Shown here: positions 26,517 through 35,099 of the stretch, one piece after another
How the letters are laid out: each line of letters opens with the position of its first letter
Numbering within the stretch: the stretch's first letter is position 1
DNA from: Anaerosacchariphilus hominis
GTDB taxonomy: Bacteria > Bacillota > Clostridia > Lachnospirales > Lachnospiraceae
Reading direction: 5' to 3'
Length of the DNA stretch: 64,000 nucleotides
Assembly (NCBI RefSeq): GCF_014290175.1
Contig: NZ_JACOOR010000006.1
Coordinates: 1 to 64,000, forward strand
Made by a program: the position numbers and the translations under genes
Notes under the pieces: model-generated
The model's input: only the letters and a program-made list of their open reading frames with translations
Databases searched by the model: none
Told to the model about the DNA's origin: nothing

Positions 26517-27344
26517 TTATTCAAAATCCACATTCAGATACGGATTCCGTATCTTATCAAACTCTCCCGCGTCCGCAGCCTCCGCGAATTCGGTCTTCAT
26601 GGGGATCCGGCCGATGATGTTCAGCTTCTCCTCCCCTGCGATTTCATCCAGATGGCTCTTTCCGAAGGGATACAGCTTCTTGCCGCAGTCCGGGCACTCC
26701 AGCCAGGAGTAGTTCTCCACCACGCCCTTTACCGGAATCTTCATCTGGTCGGCCATACTCAGGGCCTTCTTTACAATGAGCTGCACCAGATCCTGGGGAG
26801 AGGTGACTACCACGATCTCATCGACCGGAAGAGACTGGAATACGGTCAACGGCACGTCGCCGGTTCCGGGAGGCATGTCCACCAGAAGATAATCCAGATC
26901 CCCCCAGATTACGTCGGTCCAGAACTGCTTTACAATATTCGCGATAATGGGACCTCTCCAGATGACCGGAGTCTCCTCGGTGGGCAGTAACAGATTCATG
27001 GACATGAGCTTGATTCCGTTTTTTGTAAGTCTCGGCTCGATGCCCATATCGCTGCCCTCTGCCGGGCCGTGTACCCCGTACATTCTCGGAATGGACGGAC
27101 CTGTAATATCCGCGTCCAGGATACCCACCTGATATCCCTTTGCCGCCAGCTCATTGGCCAGAGACGCGGTCACCATGGACTTTCCTACGCCGCCTTTTCC
27201 GCTGACTACGCCGATGACCCGGCGCACACAGCTGTATTCGTTGCTTTCTACCTGCAGGCTCTGAGGCTGCTGTCCCTGCGCCTTGCTGGGACATCCCTCG
27301 CAACTGGATTTGTCACAGCTGCTTCCGCATGAATTTTCAGACAT
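26517..27344 (-). CDS. Mrp/NBP35-type Fe-S carrier ATPase
   Basis: The 275-residue protein starts with a cysteine-rich tail (CGSSCDKSSCEGCPSK), then the deviant Walker A GVVSGKGGVGKSMV near residue 45, DADITGPSIPRM, and the Cys pair ENYSWLECPDCGKKL used to carry an Fe-S cluster. It belongs to the Mrp/ApbC group and probably moves Fe-S clusters to apo-enzymes in the cytoplasm. ATG at 27344. It stands alone with its own terminator. Confidence 0.93.
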   Translation of the reverse strand: MSENSCGSSCDKSSCEGCPSKAQGQQPQSLQVESNEYSCVRRVIGVVSGKGGVGKSMVTASLANELAAKGYQVGILDADITGPSIPRMYGVHGPAEGSDMGIEPRLTKNGIKLMSMNLLLPTEETPVIWRGPIIANIVKQFWTDVIWGDLDYLLVDMPPGTGDVPLTVFQSLPVDEIVVVTSPQDLVQLIVKKALSMADQMKIPVKGVVENYSWLECPDCGKKLYPFGKSHLDEIAGEEKLNIIGRIPMKTEFAEAADAGEFDKIRNPYLNVDFE

Positions 27345-27450
27345 AATTTTACCTTCTTTCCCTTTTACTCATAGTATTTATTCTAGCACAGAAACTCCGG
27401 AAATGCCAGTCTCCATGCCGTTTTACATTTTCATAGTAAACCAGATATTC

Positions 27451-28893
27451 TTAAAATTTCTTTCGCCAGGTCACCGGAGCCAGCAGCATCATGATAGGCA
27501 GAATCTCCAGACGTCCGACGAGCATGTCGAAGCTTAAAATGATCTTGGAAAAGCAGGAAAAGGCTGAGAAATTTTCCACCGGTCCCACCTTTGCCAGACC
27601 CGGCCCCACGTTGTTCAGGGTGGTCAGCACCGCTGTAAAGTTCGTGGTGAAATCAAAGTTGTCCACGGAAATCAGCAGCACAGACACGCAGAGGATCGCA
27701 AAATAACAGATAGTATACACATAGACCCCGTGGGTCTCCTCGCTGGTCAGGCGCTTTCCGTCCAGCTTCACCACATTCATCGACTTGGGGTGCAGGATCT
27801 GCCTGGTCTCCTTGGTGATGGTACGGGCCAAAATCATGATACGGGATACCTTCATACCGCCGCCGGTACTGCCCGCACAGGCTCCCACCACCATCAGCAT
27901 CAGCAGAATGGTCTTAGAAAACTCCGGCCACAGCTCATAATTGGCCGTCACAAAGCCGGTGGTCGTGATGACAGAAACCACCTGAAAAGCTGCGTATCGG
28001 AACGCGTGCAGGACACCGCCGTACAGATTCATAACATTGATGGTGATCAGCACAATGGCCGCCGCCACGATCCCCAGATAATTCCGCAGCTCCTCATTTT
28101 TAAAGAAGCCCTTCACGTTCTTCATAAGCAGCAGAAAATATAGGTTAAAATTAATACCGAACAGCAGCATAAACACCGTGATCACGCCGTCGATGTAAGC
28201 GCTGTTAAAAGCCGCCACACTGGCGTTCCGGTTGGAAAAGCCTCCGGTTCCGGCTGTGCTGAAGGTGTGAATCACAGCTTCGTACAGATTCATGCCCCCT
28301 GCCAGCAGGAAAATGATCTCTGCCACAGACAGGCCCAGATACATGGTATACAGAATCCGCGCGGTGGTACGCGCCTTGGGAACCAGCTTATCGCAGGTGG
28401 GACCCGGAATCTCCGCGCGCATCAGAAACATGGAGTTCCTGTTGCTCAGAGGAATCACCGCCATAACGAAAACCAGCACGCCCATACCACCCACCCAGTG
28501 AGTCAGACAGCGCCAGAAATTCATACATTTCGGCATTCCCTCAATATCTGACAAGACCGTGGAACCCGTAGTCGTAAAGCCGGATACCACCTCAAAAAAC
28601 GCATCCTCGAACCGGGGAATACAACCTGAGAAAAGAAACGGCAGCGCGCCGAATAGGGACCAGAGGATCCAGGCCATGGCCACGATGAGGAAGCCCTCTT
28701 TCGCGTAAATGACCGTATTCTCCGGCTTTCGCGATATCACAAATGAAACCAGTATCAGAATCGCCGCCGTCAGCAGGAAGCAGCCACCCTCCCTTTCTCT
28801 GTATAATAACGATACAAAGGCGGGAAACAGCATCAGAAAGCTTTCGATCAGAAGCATTTTTCCCACGATGTATCTTATCATTCCGTAATTCAT
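27451..28893 (-). CDS. trkH: TrkH/KtrB-type potassium uptake membrane subunit
   Basis: The 480-residue protein has the repeated pore loops of the SKT superfamily: VVSGFTTTGSTVL near residue 105, TFSTAGTGGFSNRN, VSVITTTGFVTANY, and a last loop with TTLNNVGPGLAKVG. It forms the K+ channel-like subunit that works with the TrkA-type protein encoded 12 bp upstream. The two make an operon, with TrkA first. Confidence 0.95.
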   Translation of the reverse strand: MNYGMIRYIVGKMLLIESFLMLFPAFVSLLYREREGGCFLLTAAILILVSFVISRKPENTVIYAKEGFLIVAMAWILWSLFGALPFLFSGCIPRFEDAFFEVVSGFTTTGSTVLSDIEGMPKCMNFWRCLTHWVGGMGVLVFVMAVIPLSNRNSMFLMRAEIPGPTCDKLVPKARTTARILYTMYLGLSVAEIIFLLAGGMNLYEAVIHTFSTAGTGGFSNRNASVAAFNSAYIDGVITVFMLLFGINFNLYFLLLMKNVKGFFKNEELRNYLGIVAAAIVLITINVMNLYGGVLHAFRYAAFQVVSVITTTGFVTANYELWPEFSKTILLMLMVVGACAGSTGGGMKVSRIMILARTITKETRQILHPKSMNVVKLDGKRLTSEETHGVYVYTICYFAILCVSVLLISVDNFDFTTNFTAVLTTLNNVGPGLAKVGPVENFSAFSCFSKIILSFDMLVGRLEILPIMMLLAPVTWRKKF

Positions 28894-28905
28894 AGCTCTC
28901 TCCCA

Positions 28906-30264
28906 CTAGCGCATGATGTCCTGCAGATCCTCAAGCCCCTGCTCCATGGAAATGACAATGACATTATCACCCACCTCCAGGGTATCATTTCCGCTTGGTA
29001 TGATGATACGACGGTTCCGCACAATGCAGGCCACCAGATGATTCACCTTCAGCTTCAAATTCTTCAGCGGGACGCCAGTATACTTGGTCTTCTCCCGGAT
29101 CCGGAACTCCAGAGCTTCGATCTTGCCGCCGATGAGCTTGTAAACTGTCTCCACGTTGGCGCTTCCCATGGAATTCCGCATGGCGCGTACATAACTGGTG
29201 ATCGCGTTGGCCGTTACATTCTTGGCGGAAACCACACTTTCCATGCCCAGCTGATCCACCATGCTCTGCAGGCCCTCGTCATTAACCTTCGTGACTACCT
29301 TCGGCACATGGCGTGTCTTGGCATACATGGACATGATGATATTTTCCTCATCCATACCTGTCAGGGTTACAAAAGCGTCCGCCTTGGAAATTCCTTCTTC
29401 CTCCAGAAGCTCGTGATCGGTGGCATTGCCATGGATAATGGTGGCTCCCGGAAGCAGATCGCACAGCTCCATGCAGCGCTTCTCGTCCAGCTCTATAATC
29501 TTAACCTGCATACCCAGCTCCAGAAGCTGGCTGCCCAGATAATAAGCCACCCGGCCGCCGCCGCAGATCATGACGTTTTTGGCTTTGTCCCGCATACCGT
29601 TGGTGAGCTTTAAGAACTTCTCGATCTCCTGATGAGAGGCCGCGATATTGATCTTGTCTCCCGGCTGGGGCACGAAATTGCCGTCGGGAATGTAGACCTC
29701 GCCGCCGCGCTGAACCGCGCAGACCAGCATCTTAATCTGATGCTTCTTATATAATTCGCTTAAGGACAGTCCTTCGATGGAACTGTGGGACGGATAGGTC
29801 ACCTCCACCAGCTCCACCCGGCCCTTTACGAAAGTCTCGATCTTCGCCGCTGACGGGAAGATCAGCACCCGGGAAATCTCGCCTGCCAGAGCCCGCTCCG
29901 GATTTACCGCCATACTGAGCTTCAGATCCTCCTTCAGCAAATCGATCTGTCTATGGTAAATCGGATTCCGTACACGGGCGATGGTCTGCTTGGCTCCCAG
30001 CTTTCTGGCCAGCAGACAGCAGAACAGGTTCATCTCGTCTGTGGACGCGCAGGCGATAACCAGATCTGCACCGGGCACGTCCGCCTGGCGCTGAATATCC
30101 GCGCTGGCTCCGTCGCCCACCACACAGGACACATCCATCTCATTGACCGTGTCTCTGAGCTTTCGCTCACTCTTATCAATCAGTGTCACATTGTATTTTT
30201 CACCGGACAGCTGCATGGCGAGCTTATGCCCTACTTTGCCGTCCCCGATGATTACAATATCCAT
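28906..30264 (-). CDS. trkA: TrkA-type regulatory subunit of potassium uptake
   Basis: The 452-residue protein has two Rossmann RCK-N domains (MDIVIIGDGKVGHKLAMQL at the start, VMICGGGRVAYYLGSQLLE near residue 232), each followed by an RCK-C domain. This tandem form is typical of TrkA. It binds NAD(H) or ATP and gates the TrkH channel at the inner membrane face. Confidence 0.95.
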   Translation of the reverse strand: MDIVIIGDGKVGHKLAMQLSGEKYNVTLIDKSERKLRDTVNEMDVSCVVGDGASADIQRQADVPGADLVIACASTDEMNLFCCLLARKLGAKQTIARVRNPIYHRQIDLLKEDLKLSMAVNPERALAGEISRVLIFPSAAKIETFVKGRVELVEVTYPSHSSIEGLSLSELYKKHQIKMLVCAVQRGGEVYIPDGNFVPQPGDKINIAASHQEIEKFLKLTNGMRDKAKNVMICGGGRVAYYLGSQLLELGMQVKIIELDEKRCMELCDLLPGATIIHGNATDHELLEEEGISKADAFVTLTGMDEENIIMSMYAKTRHVPKVVTKVNDEGLQSMVDQLGMESVVSAKNVTANAITSYVRAMRNSMGSANVETVYKLIGGKIEALEFRIREKTKYTGVPLKNLKLKVNHLVACIVRNRRIIIPSGNDTLEVGDNVIVISMEQGLEDLQDIMR

Positions 30265-30279
30265 TTCTTTCTCTCCCTC

Positions 30280-30735
30280 TTATCGAAACCGGTCTGTCTC
30301 GAAGTGCTCCATGGTCTTCAGACAGTTCAGAATCTCCCGGTATTTGTCCTTTACAGAGCCCGTGCCCAGAGTAATATCCAGTGATACGGCGATGCTTTCC
30401 AGAAGTTGATCGTCCGCGTAAGCCTCCCAGGCCTGAAACAACTCCAGCTTATCCCGGTAGCTGTCCGCATCCAGAAACCGGAGCAGCAGCGGATTCATCT
30501 CCCGGGGCTCCTCGATCTTCTCAAACCGCCAGGTCTGCTCTGCATCGGGATACTTTTCCCGATCCACTTCGCTTGCGAACTCCTCATAGGGCCGTACCCA
30601 GAAGTCCTCGTCTCCGTATAATGCCTGGTATACAACCACCTTTTCTTCTGTATTCGCGTCCCGCGCGATGGCTGTCACCTGATACTGGCCACCCTTAAAA
30701 TGACGATAATACTCGCCTGCTTTGATTTCTCTCAC
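30280..30735 (-). CDS. DUF1653 domain protein
   Basis: The 151-residue protein begins with a DUF1653 domain (YYRHFKGGQYQVTAIARD, VVVYQALYGDEDFWVRPYEEF, residues 7-75), a small SH3-like fold of unknown role. It is followed by a helical tail of about 70 residues (MNPLLLRFLDADSYRDKLEL) that I do not recognise. GTG at 30735 after AGAGGGA is the likely start, because the longer frame from 30798 lacks a ribosome site. It lies 15 bp before trkA and may be in the same transcript. Confidence 0.72.
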   Translation of the reverse strand: MREIKAGEYYRHFKGGQYQVTAIARDANTEEKVVVYQALYGDEDFWVRPYEEFASEVDREKYPDAEQTWRFEKIEEPREMNPLLLRFLDADSYRDKLELFQAWEAYADDQLLESIAVSLDITLGTGSVKDKYREILNCLKTMEHFETDRFR

Positions 30736-30870
30736 GGCAATCCCTCTTTTCTGTCTCCACATGGATTTTCTGCATAAATATATCCATTCTATGAGCATAT
30801 TCTAACTTTACTAAAGTGTCAAGTCCTTCCTGAGAAGAATCAACCAAAAGGGCTGCGTCCGACAAAAATA

Positions 30871-30893
30871 CCCGGAGATTAGATCTCTCCGGG
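30871..30893 (-). terminator. Terminator overlapping the end of the Lrp-type gene
   Basis: CCCGGAGA and TCTCCGGG form an 8-bp stem followed on the minus strand by TATTTTTG. The upstream arm is within the last codons of the regulator gene, whose stop is at 30879. Confidence 0.85.
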
Positions 30894-31331
30894 CAAAACT
30901 GACACGTCATTTTTTATGGTAGAAAGCACGTACAGGGTCTTGGTCCAGGCCACGCCTGGCATCTCCTTGATATCCTGATGAATGTTCTCCAGACTCTGGG
31001 AGGTATCCGTCACGATCTTCAGCAGATAATCCACATCTCCCGCGATATAATAGCACTCGGCCACATTGGCATGCTGCCGGGAGGCCGCCGCGAAATCTTT
31101 TCCGTACTTGGGATGCTCCAGCCGCACGGAAACAAATACGGTCAGATCATTGCCCAGCTGCTTTTCGTCCAACACCACTGTATACTGCTGAATCACGCCC
31201 TTTGCCTCCATTTTCCGAATCCGCTCGATCACCGCCGACACGGACAGATTGATGGTCTGGCTGATGGTAGACGCCGTCTGCCGGGAATTCTCCTTCAGGC
31301 ATTTCAGGATGCTTAAATCAATGTTGTCCAT
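30879..31331 (-). CDS. Lrp/AsnC family transcriptional regulator
   Basis: The 150-residue protein has the AsnC-type helix-turn-helix (MDNIDLSILKCLKENSRQTA, then LSVSAVIERIRKMEAKGVI, residues 1-50) and the RAM ligand-binding domain (FVSVRLEHPKY, GDVDYLLKIV). Such regulators sense amino acids and act as octamers. Its target is unknown. No gene sits in the same transcript. Confidence 0.92.
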   Translation of the reverse strand: MDNIDLSILKCLKENSRQTASTISQTINLSVSAVIERIRKMEAKGVIQQYTVVLDEKQLGNDLTVFVSVRLEHPKYGKDFAAASRQHANVAECYYIAGDVDYLLKIVTDTSQSLENIHQDIKEMPGVAWTKTLYVLSTIKNDVSVLPGEI

Positions 31332-31406
31332 AGTTCCTTCCTCCTCGCCAAATTGCTGTATCCGGTATTCCTTCTTCTGAAATTTCTGCTTTCAACTTTT
31401 GCTCTT

Positions 31407-31441
31407 TTATAAACAGGAGCTTCCAGCGGAATTTCCTATAA
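31407..31441. repeat. Dispersed hairpin repeat, copy 2
   Basis: TTATAAACAGG and CCTATAA form a partial stem around a 17-base loop and share CGGAATTTCCTAT with the copy at 26432-26470. The arms differ, but the right half is conserved. Confidence 0.4.
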
Positions 31442-31464
31442 CAGAAAAGGCAGCTTAAACGAAA

Positions 31465-31492
31465 AAGGCAGCCTGCTTGCGCAAACTGCCTT
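31465..31492 (-). terminator. Terminator after the CobW-like genes
   Basis: AAGGCAG and CTGCCTT close a hairpin with a 14-base loop containing TTGCGCAA, and on the minus strand TTTTTCGTTT follows. It is about 90 bases after the stop codon at 31583. Nothing else is visible between it and that gene. Confidence 0.75.
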
Positions 31493-31582
31493 TGTTTACT
31501 GATGGACTTATCTTACCAGAAAAAATATTTCTTGTAAAGTCCTAATTTACACTAAATTTTATTTTCTTTTCGATTCTGCCGC

Positions 31583-32527
31583 CTAGAAGTATACCATTTC
31601 TTCCTCGGGAGGCTCCGCGGACTTCAGAGCCTTGGTGTAAAGCACCGGGCCTTCCTCGCCTGAGTACTCGTCCCGCTTTTCCACATAGACCTTGGCGGTC
31701 ACGGTGAGCCACTGGCCGTTCTTCAGCTTATCCACATTATGACTTCTGCAAAGGAAGCCCAGAAATACGGTATCGTCGGCGCAGCAGGTCATGGCCTTTC
31801 TGCCCGGTACAAAGTAGCCCGGGGTCATACGGCGGGGCTTCATGACACGGCCCTTGAAGCGGATGGTCTTGCCATCGTAGTGCTCCGGGTGATCCATGGC
31901 ATCCACATACCAGATACCGTAGTCGATATCGCTGATATCAATGATATCCGCATTCAAGTCGAAGGGAAGCTCGTCCTCAAACTCGAAAAGTTCGCCGCCC
32001 TCCTGCTCGAATTCCACCTGGGCCCGGGGATTCACGGCACGGATATTGCGCTTGTAGGATGCCGCCTTGGTGCCCTCCACGCAGCGGTCGAAGATGACCA
32101 GATCGGAATCCTGTACCATATCCATGAACAGGGACTTCATGTTCTGCATATACAGATCAAAGGTAGTGGCATCCACCAGTGTAATGCCCTGGGCCGGGAA
32201 CCAGCCCTTGGGGAAACGCATTTCCCGGAACAGCTGCATGCCCCACATACCATTCCACTCGATCATGACCTGGCTGGGCTTATATTTCTTCTGGCAGTCC
32301 TCCAGAAATTCTGTTGTAAACTCTGCCTTGCCCTCGATGGTCACCAGTGTGGTATCGTAGGACTCCAGCACATGCAGGTCGTATTCCTCCTCGCCCTCTT
32401 CGCAGGCGATAAGCAGGGTCTTGCCACCGTCGGAAAAATAGGGATCAGACAGGGTCTCCTGTATAAATGTGGTCTTTCCGCTTTCCAGAAAACCGTTTAC
32501 CATATAAATCGGGATCTTATTTGCCAT
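31583..32527 (-). CDS. CobW/YjiA-type GTPase fused to a DUF1980-like domain
   Basis: The 314-residue protein begins with a P-loop GTPase (IPIYMVNGFLESGKTTFIQ, residues 3-21) of the CobW group, but it lacks the usual CxCC metal motif: the matching position reads LIACEEGEEEYD. The last 110 residues (YVDAMDHPEHYDGKTIRFKGRV, AMTCCADDTVFLGFLC) resemble the OB-like C-terminal part of YcgQ/DUF1980 proteins, with a Cys pair. It follows the canonical CobW gene by 13 bp. A joint role in metal delivery is likely, but the client is unknown. Confidence 0.78.
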   Translation of the reverse strand: MANKIPIYMVNGFLESGKTTFIQETLSDPYFSDGGKTLLIACEEGEEEYDLHVLESYDTTLVTIEGKAEFTTEFLEDCQKKYKPSQVMIEWNGMWGMQLFREMRFPKGWFPAQGITLVDATTFDLYMQNMKSLFMDMVQDSDLVIFDRCVEGTKAASYKRNIRAVNPRAQVEFEQEGGELFEFEDELPFDLNADIIDISDIDYGIWYVDAMDHPEHYDGKTIRFKGRVMKPRRMTPGYFVPGRKAMTCCADDTVFLGFLCRSHNVDKLKNGQWLTVTAKVYVEKRDEYSGEEGPVLYTKALKSAEPPEEEMVYF

Positions 32528-32540
32528 AATTCCTTCCTCT

Positions 32541-33596
32541 TTATACTCCGAAGAGTTCCTTCAGTCCATCCTCGTCAAGCAGGGAGCCGATGACACAGAG
32601 ACGTCCGGTATAATCCGGATTACCCTCGCGGATCTCATACTCCTCCGGTACGAAGTCGAACTCCATCCAGCTCCCGTCGGTATTCTGGATGATACCCTTA
32701 GCGCGTAAAATCAGGCCATACAGACCGGACTTGCTTAAGGTTTCCAGAATCTTCTCCAGTTCCTCGCGGCTGAAGCGCTTCGGGGTCTCTACGCCCCAGC
32801 TGGTGAACACCTCATCTGCATGATGGTGGCCTTCGTGATCGTGATGATGGTGATGGTCATGATCGTGGCAGCCGCAGGTGCAACCTTCGCCGTGATCATG
32901 GTCGTGATCGTGGTCATGATGATGGTCGTGGTCGTGATGATGCTCATGTTCGTGATCATGGTCGTCATCATCGTCATGATGCAGATCACCCATATCCAGC
33001 TCCGCATGCTTCATGGCGTCCAGAATCTGCTTGCCGTTCAGCTGATCCCAGGGAGTGGTGATCATGGTCGCCTTTTCATTGTGCTCGCGCAGCATCTTTA
33101 CCGCCTCTGCAAGCTTCTCCCCGGTCATGCTCTGGGTACGGCTCAGTACGATGGTGCCCGCATGTTCTACCTGGTTGTTGAAGAACTCTCCGAAATTCTT
33201 CATGTACATCTTACACTTCTTGCCGTCTACGACTACCAGGGAGCTGTCGATGTGGACATCCATATGGCCTGCCACATTCTGGACTGCTTTCATGACGTCG
33301 GACAGCTTGCCTACGCCTGACGGCTCAATCAGGATCCGATCCGGCGCGTAGGTATCGATAACTTCCTTCAGAGCAGTTCCGAAGTCTCCCACCAGGGAGC
33401 AGCAGATACAGCCGGAGTTCATCTCGTTCACCTGTACGCCTGCTTCCTTCAGGAAGCCGCCGTCGATGCCGATCTCTCCGAACTCGTTCTCAATGAGTAC
33501 GATCTTCTCACCCTTGAATACCTCTTCCAGAAGCTTTTTAATCAGTGTTGTTTTTCCGGCTCCCAGGAAACCGGAAATAATGGTAATCTCTGTCAT
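32541..33596 (-). CDS. CobW/COG0523 GTPase with His-rich metal loop
   Basis: The 351-residue protein has Walker A ISGFLGAGKTTLIK at residue 7, the ENEFGEIGID switch, the metal-binding CICC in MNSGCICCSLVG near residue 62, and a very His/Asp-rich stretch near residues 205-265, followed by the CobW C-terminal domain. COG0523 proteins insert or traffic zinc or other metals. ATG 33596 has a GGAGG site. The gene follows rplT and its terminator on the same strand, with no separate promoter that I could identify. Confidence 0.92.
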   Translation of the reverse strand: MTEITIISGFLGAGKTTLIKKLLEEVFKGEKIVLIENEFGEIGIDGGFLKEAGVQVNEMNSGCICCSLVGDFGTALKEVIDTYAPDRILIEPSGVGKLSDVMKAVQNVAGHMDVHIDSSLVVVDGKKCKMYMKNFGEFFNNQVEHAGTIVLSRTQSMTGEKLAEAVKMLREHNEKATMITTPWDQLNGKQILDAMKHAELDMGDLHHDDDDDHDHEHEHHHDHDHHHDHDHDHDHGEGCTCGCHDHDHHHHHDHEGHHHADEVFTSWGVETPKRFSREELEKILETLSKSGLYGLILRAKGIIQNTDGSWMEFDFVPEEYEIREGNPDYTGRLCVIGSLLDEDGLKELFGV

Positions 33597-33629
33597 TTTA
33601 TTTACCTCCAGATAAATGTAAAATAACAA

Positions 33630-33666
33630 AGAGCGCAGGATGCAGCCAGGCTGCACATTGCGCTCT
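33630..33666 (-). terminator. Terminator of the infC-rpmI-rplT operon
   Basis: AGAGCGCA and TGCGCTCT enclose an inner CAGCC/GGCTG stem. On the minus strand TTGTTATTTT follows. It sits 12 bases after the rplT stop codon and before the CobW gene. Confidence 0.8.
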
Positions 33667-33678
33667 GTTTCTTCGGTC

Positions 33679-34035
33679 TTATGCCAGCTTGCTCTTAGCA
33701 ACTTCTGCCAGAGTAGCGAATCCAGCCGGATCATTTACTGCCATGTCAGCCAGTACCTTACGGTTCAGCTCAACCTCAGCCTGCTTCAGTCCGTACATGA
33801 ACTTGCTGTAGGAAAGTCCGTTCAGACGTGCTGCAGCATTGATACGTGCGATCCAAAGCTGACGGAACTGACGCTTTCTCTCTTTTCTTCCTGCGTAGGA
33901 GCTGGTCAGTGCTCTCATCACGGACTGCTTTGCTACACGATACTGCTTACTTCTTGCTCCTCTATAGCCCTTTGCGAGCTTTAATACTCTGTTATGTCTT
34001 TTCTTAGCGCCTAAACCGCCTTTAATTCTTGCCAT
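33679..34035 (-). CDS. rplT: 50S ribosomal protein L20
   Basis: The 118-residue protein ([53 protein letters not shown]) is a full-length L20. It is needed for early 50S assembly and, in Firmicutes, represses its own operon by binding the leader RNA upstream of infC. Confidence 0.98.
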   Translation of the reverse strand: MARIKGGLGAKKRHNRVLKLAKGYRGARSKQYRVAKQSVMRALTSSYAGRKERKRQFRQLWIARINAAARLNGLSYSKFMYGLKQAEVELNRKVLADMAVNDPAGFATLAEVAKSKLA

Positions 34036-34087
34036 TTCTTCTTTCCTCCTTGAAACTTCTCATCTCCGCTGAATCTGTGCCTTTAGC

Positions 34088-34285
34088 TTACAGATAGGGC
34101 AGAATCTTCTTCATGCTCTTTACGTTGGTTGCATCCGTAATGGTAGCTTTTCTGAGATTTCTCTTTCTCTTCTGAGATTTCTTGGTTAAGATATGGCTCT
34201 TGTAAGCTTTCATTCTCTTGAGTTTGCCTGTACCTGTTACTTTGAAACGCTTTGCAGCTGCTCTGCTTGTCTTAATTTTTGGCAT
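34088..34285 (-). CDS. rpmI: 50S ribosomal protein L35
   Basis: The 65-residue protein ([40 protein letters not shown]) is a standard L35. The start at 34285 follows an AGGAGG site and removes a 12-residue extension that the open frame would allow. It sits between infC and rplT, the conserved order. Confidence 0.97.
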   Translation of the reverse strand: MPKIKTSRAAAKRFKVTGTGKLKRMKAYKSHILTKKSQKRKRNLRKATITDATNVKSMKKILPYL

Positions 34286-34364
34286 TTTATATACTCCTCC
34301 TATCCTAGTATCCTTTTCCAAATTTCTATCAAATCATTGCCGCCTGCGCGGTTGATTTCAAAAT

Positions 34365-34874
34365 TTACTGACGCTTCTCTGCCAGAAACATCATCATCTG
34401 ACGGCCTTCCATCTTCGGAGCCTTTTCCACCACAGCCACGTCTGCCATCTTCTCCGCAAATACGTCGAGGATCTGCTTGGTCTTCTGTACATGGGCCATC
34501 TCTCTTCCACGGAAACGTAAGGTCACCTTTACCTTGTCACCCTTCTGGATGAATTTCTTGGCAGCTCCCACCTTGGTATTCAGGTCGTTCTCCTCGATAT
34601 TGGGTGACAAACGAACTTCCTTGATCTCGATGGTTCTCTGCTTTTTCTTGGCTTCCTTCTCTTTTCTCGCCTGCTCGTACTTGTACTTGCCGTAATCAAT
34701 GATCTTGCATACGGGCGGCTTCGCCGTCGGTGCAATCTTTACCAGGTCCAGTTCTGCTTCCCGGGCAATCTTCATCGCATCTCTTGCAGACATGATTCCA
34801 AGCTGCTCTCCGTTTGAGCCAATCAGTCGAATCTCCTTATCCCGGATCTGTTCGTTAATCATTAAATCGCTAAT
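34365..34874 (-). CDS. infC: Translation initiation factor IF-3, with an AUU start
   Basis: The protein (MINEQIRDKEIRLIGSNGEQ, then the C-terminal domain with VKVTLRFRGREMAH) is a full IF-3. The ribosome site GGAGG at 34883-34887 is spaced for an ATT codon at 34872-34874, giving I-S-D-L before the internal ATG at 34862. AUU starts are a known mark of infC, where IF-3 itself limits initiation at the rare codon and so controls its own level. The extra four residues add little to the fold. An L20-type leader precedes the gene. Confidence 0.9.
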   Translation of the reverse strand: MSDLMINEQIRDKEIRLIGSNGEQLGIMSARDAMKIAREAELDLVKIAPTAKPPVCKIIDYGKYKYEQARKEKEAKKKQRTIEIKEVRLSPNIEENDLNTKVGAAKKFIQKGDKVKVTLRFRGREMAHVQKTKQILDVFAEKMADVAVVEKAPKMEGRQMMMFLAEKRQ

Positions 34875-34887
34875 GGTAGTGCCCTCC

Positions 34888-35050
34888 TTCTAAGAAAGAA
34901 AAAACTAAAAAAAGTGGATAGTCAGACTATCCACTTGAAATATCTTCTTACACGACGTATACTGATGTCGGTATCTTCGATACATATAAACCCGAGTCGC
35001 CTTCTGCGCTGAGGTGAGAGTGGATACTCTGCTTTCTGTCACCAGGATAG
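34888..35050 (-). promoter_or_regulatory. L20-type leader RNA of the infC operon
   Basis: The 160 bases before infC hold a structured leader. Near its 3' end AGTGGATA and TATCCACT (34913-34936) make a terminator stem followed by TTTTTTTAG. An upstream TATCCACT-like copy near 35018-35026 could pair alternatively with the first arm. This matches the L20 leader attenuators of Firmicutes, where excess L20 promotes termination. The promoter should lie near 35050-35090. Confidence 0.8.
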
Positions 35051-35099
35051 ATTAACACAATCAATGTCCTGTGTCAACTGTTTTTTTCACTGTTTTTCA

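Noticed and set aside
32820..32985. GATCATG-type repeats that resemble a microsatellite or CRISPR-like array
   Set aside because: They encode the His/Asp-rich loop of the CobW GTPase in frame. Spacing is irregular with no spacers.
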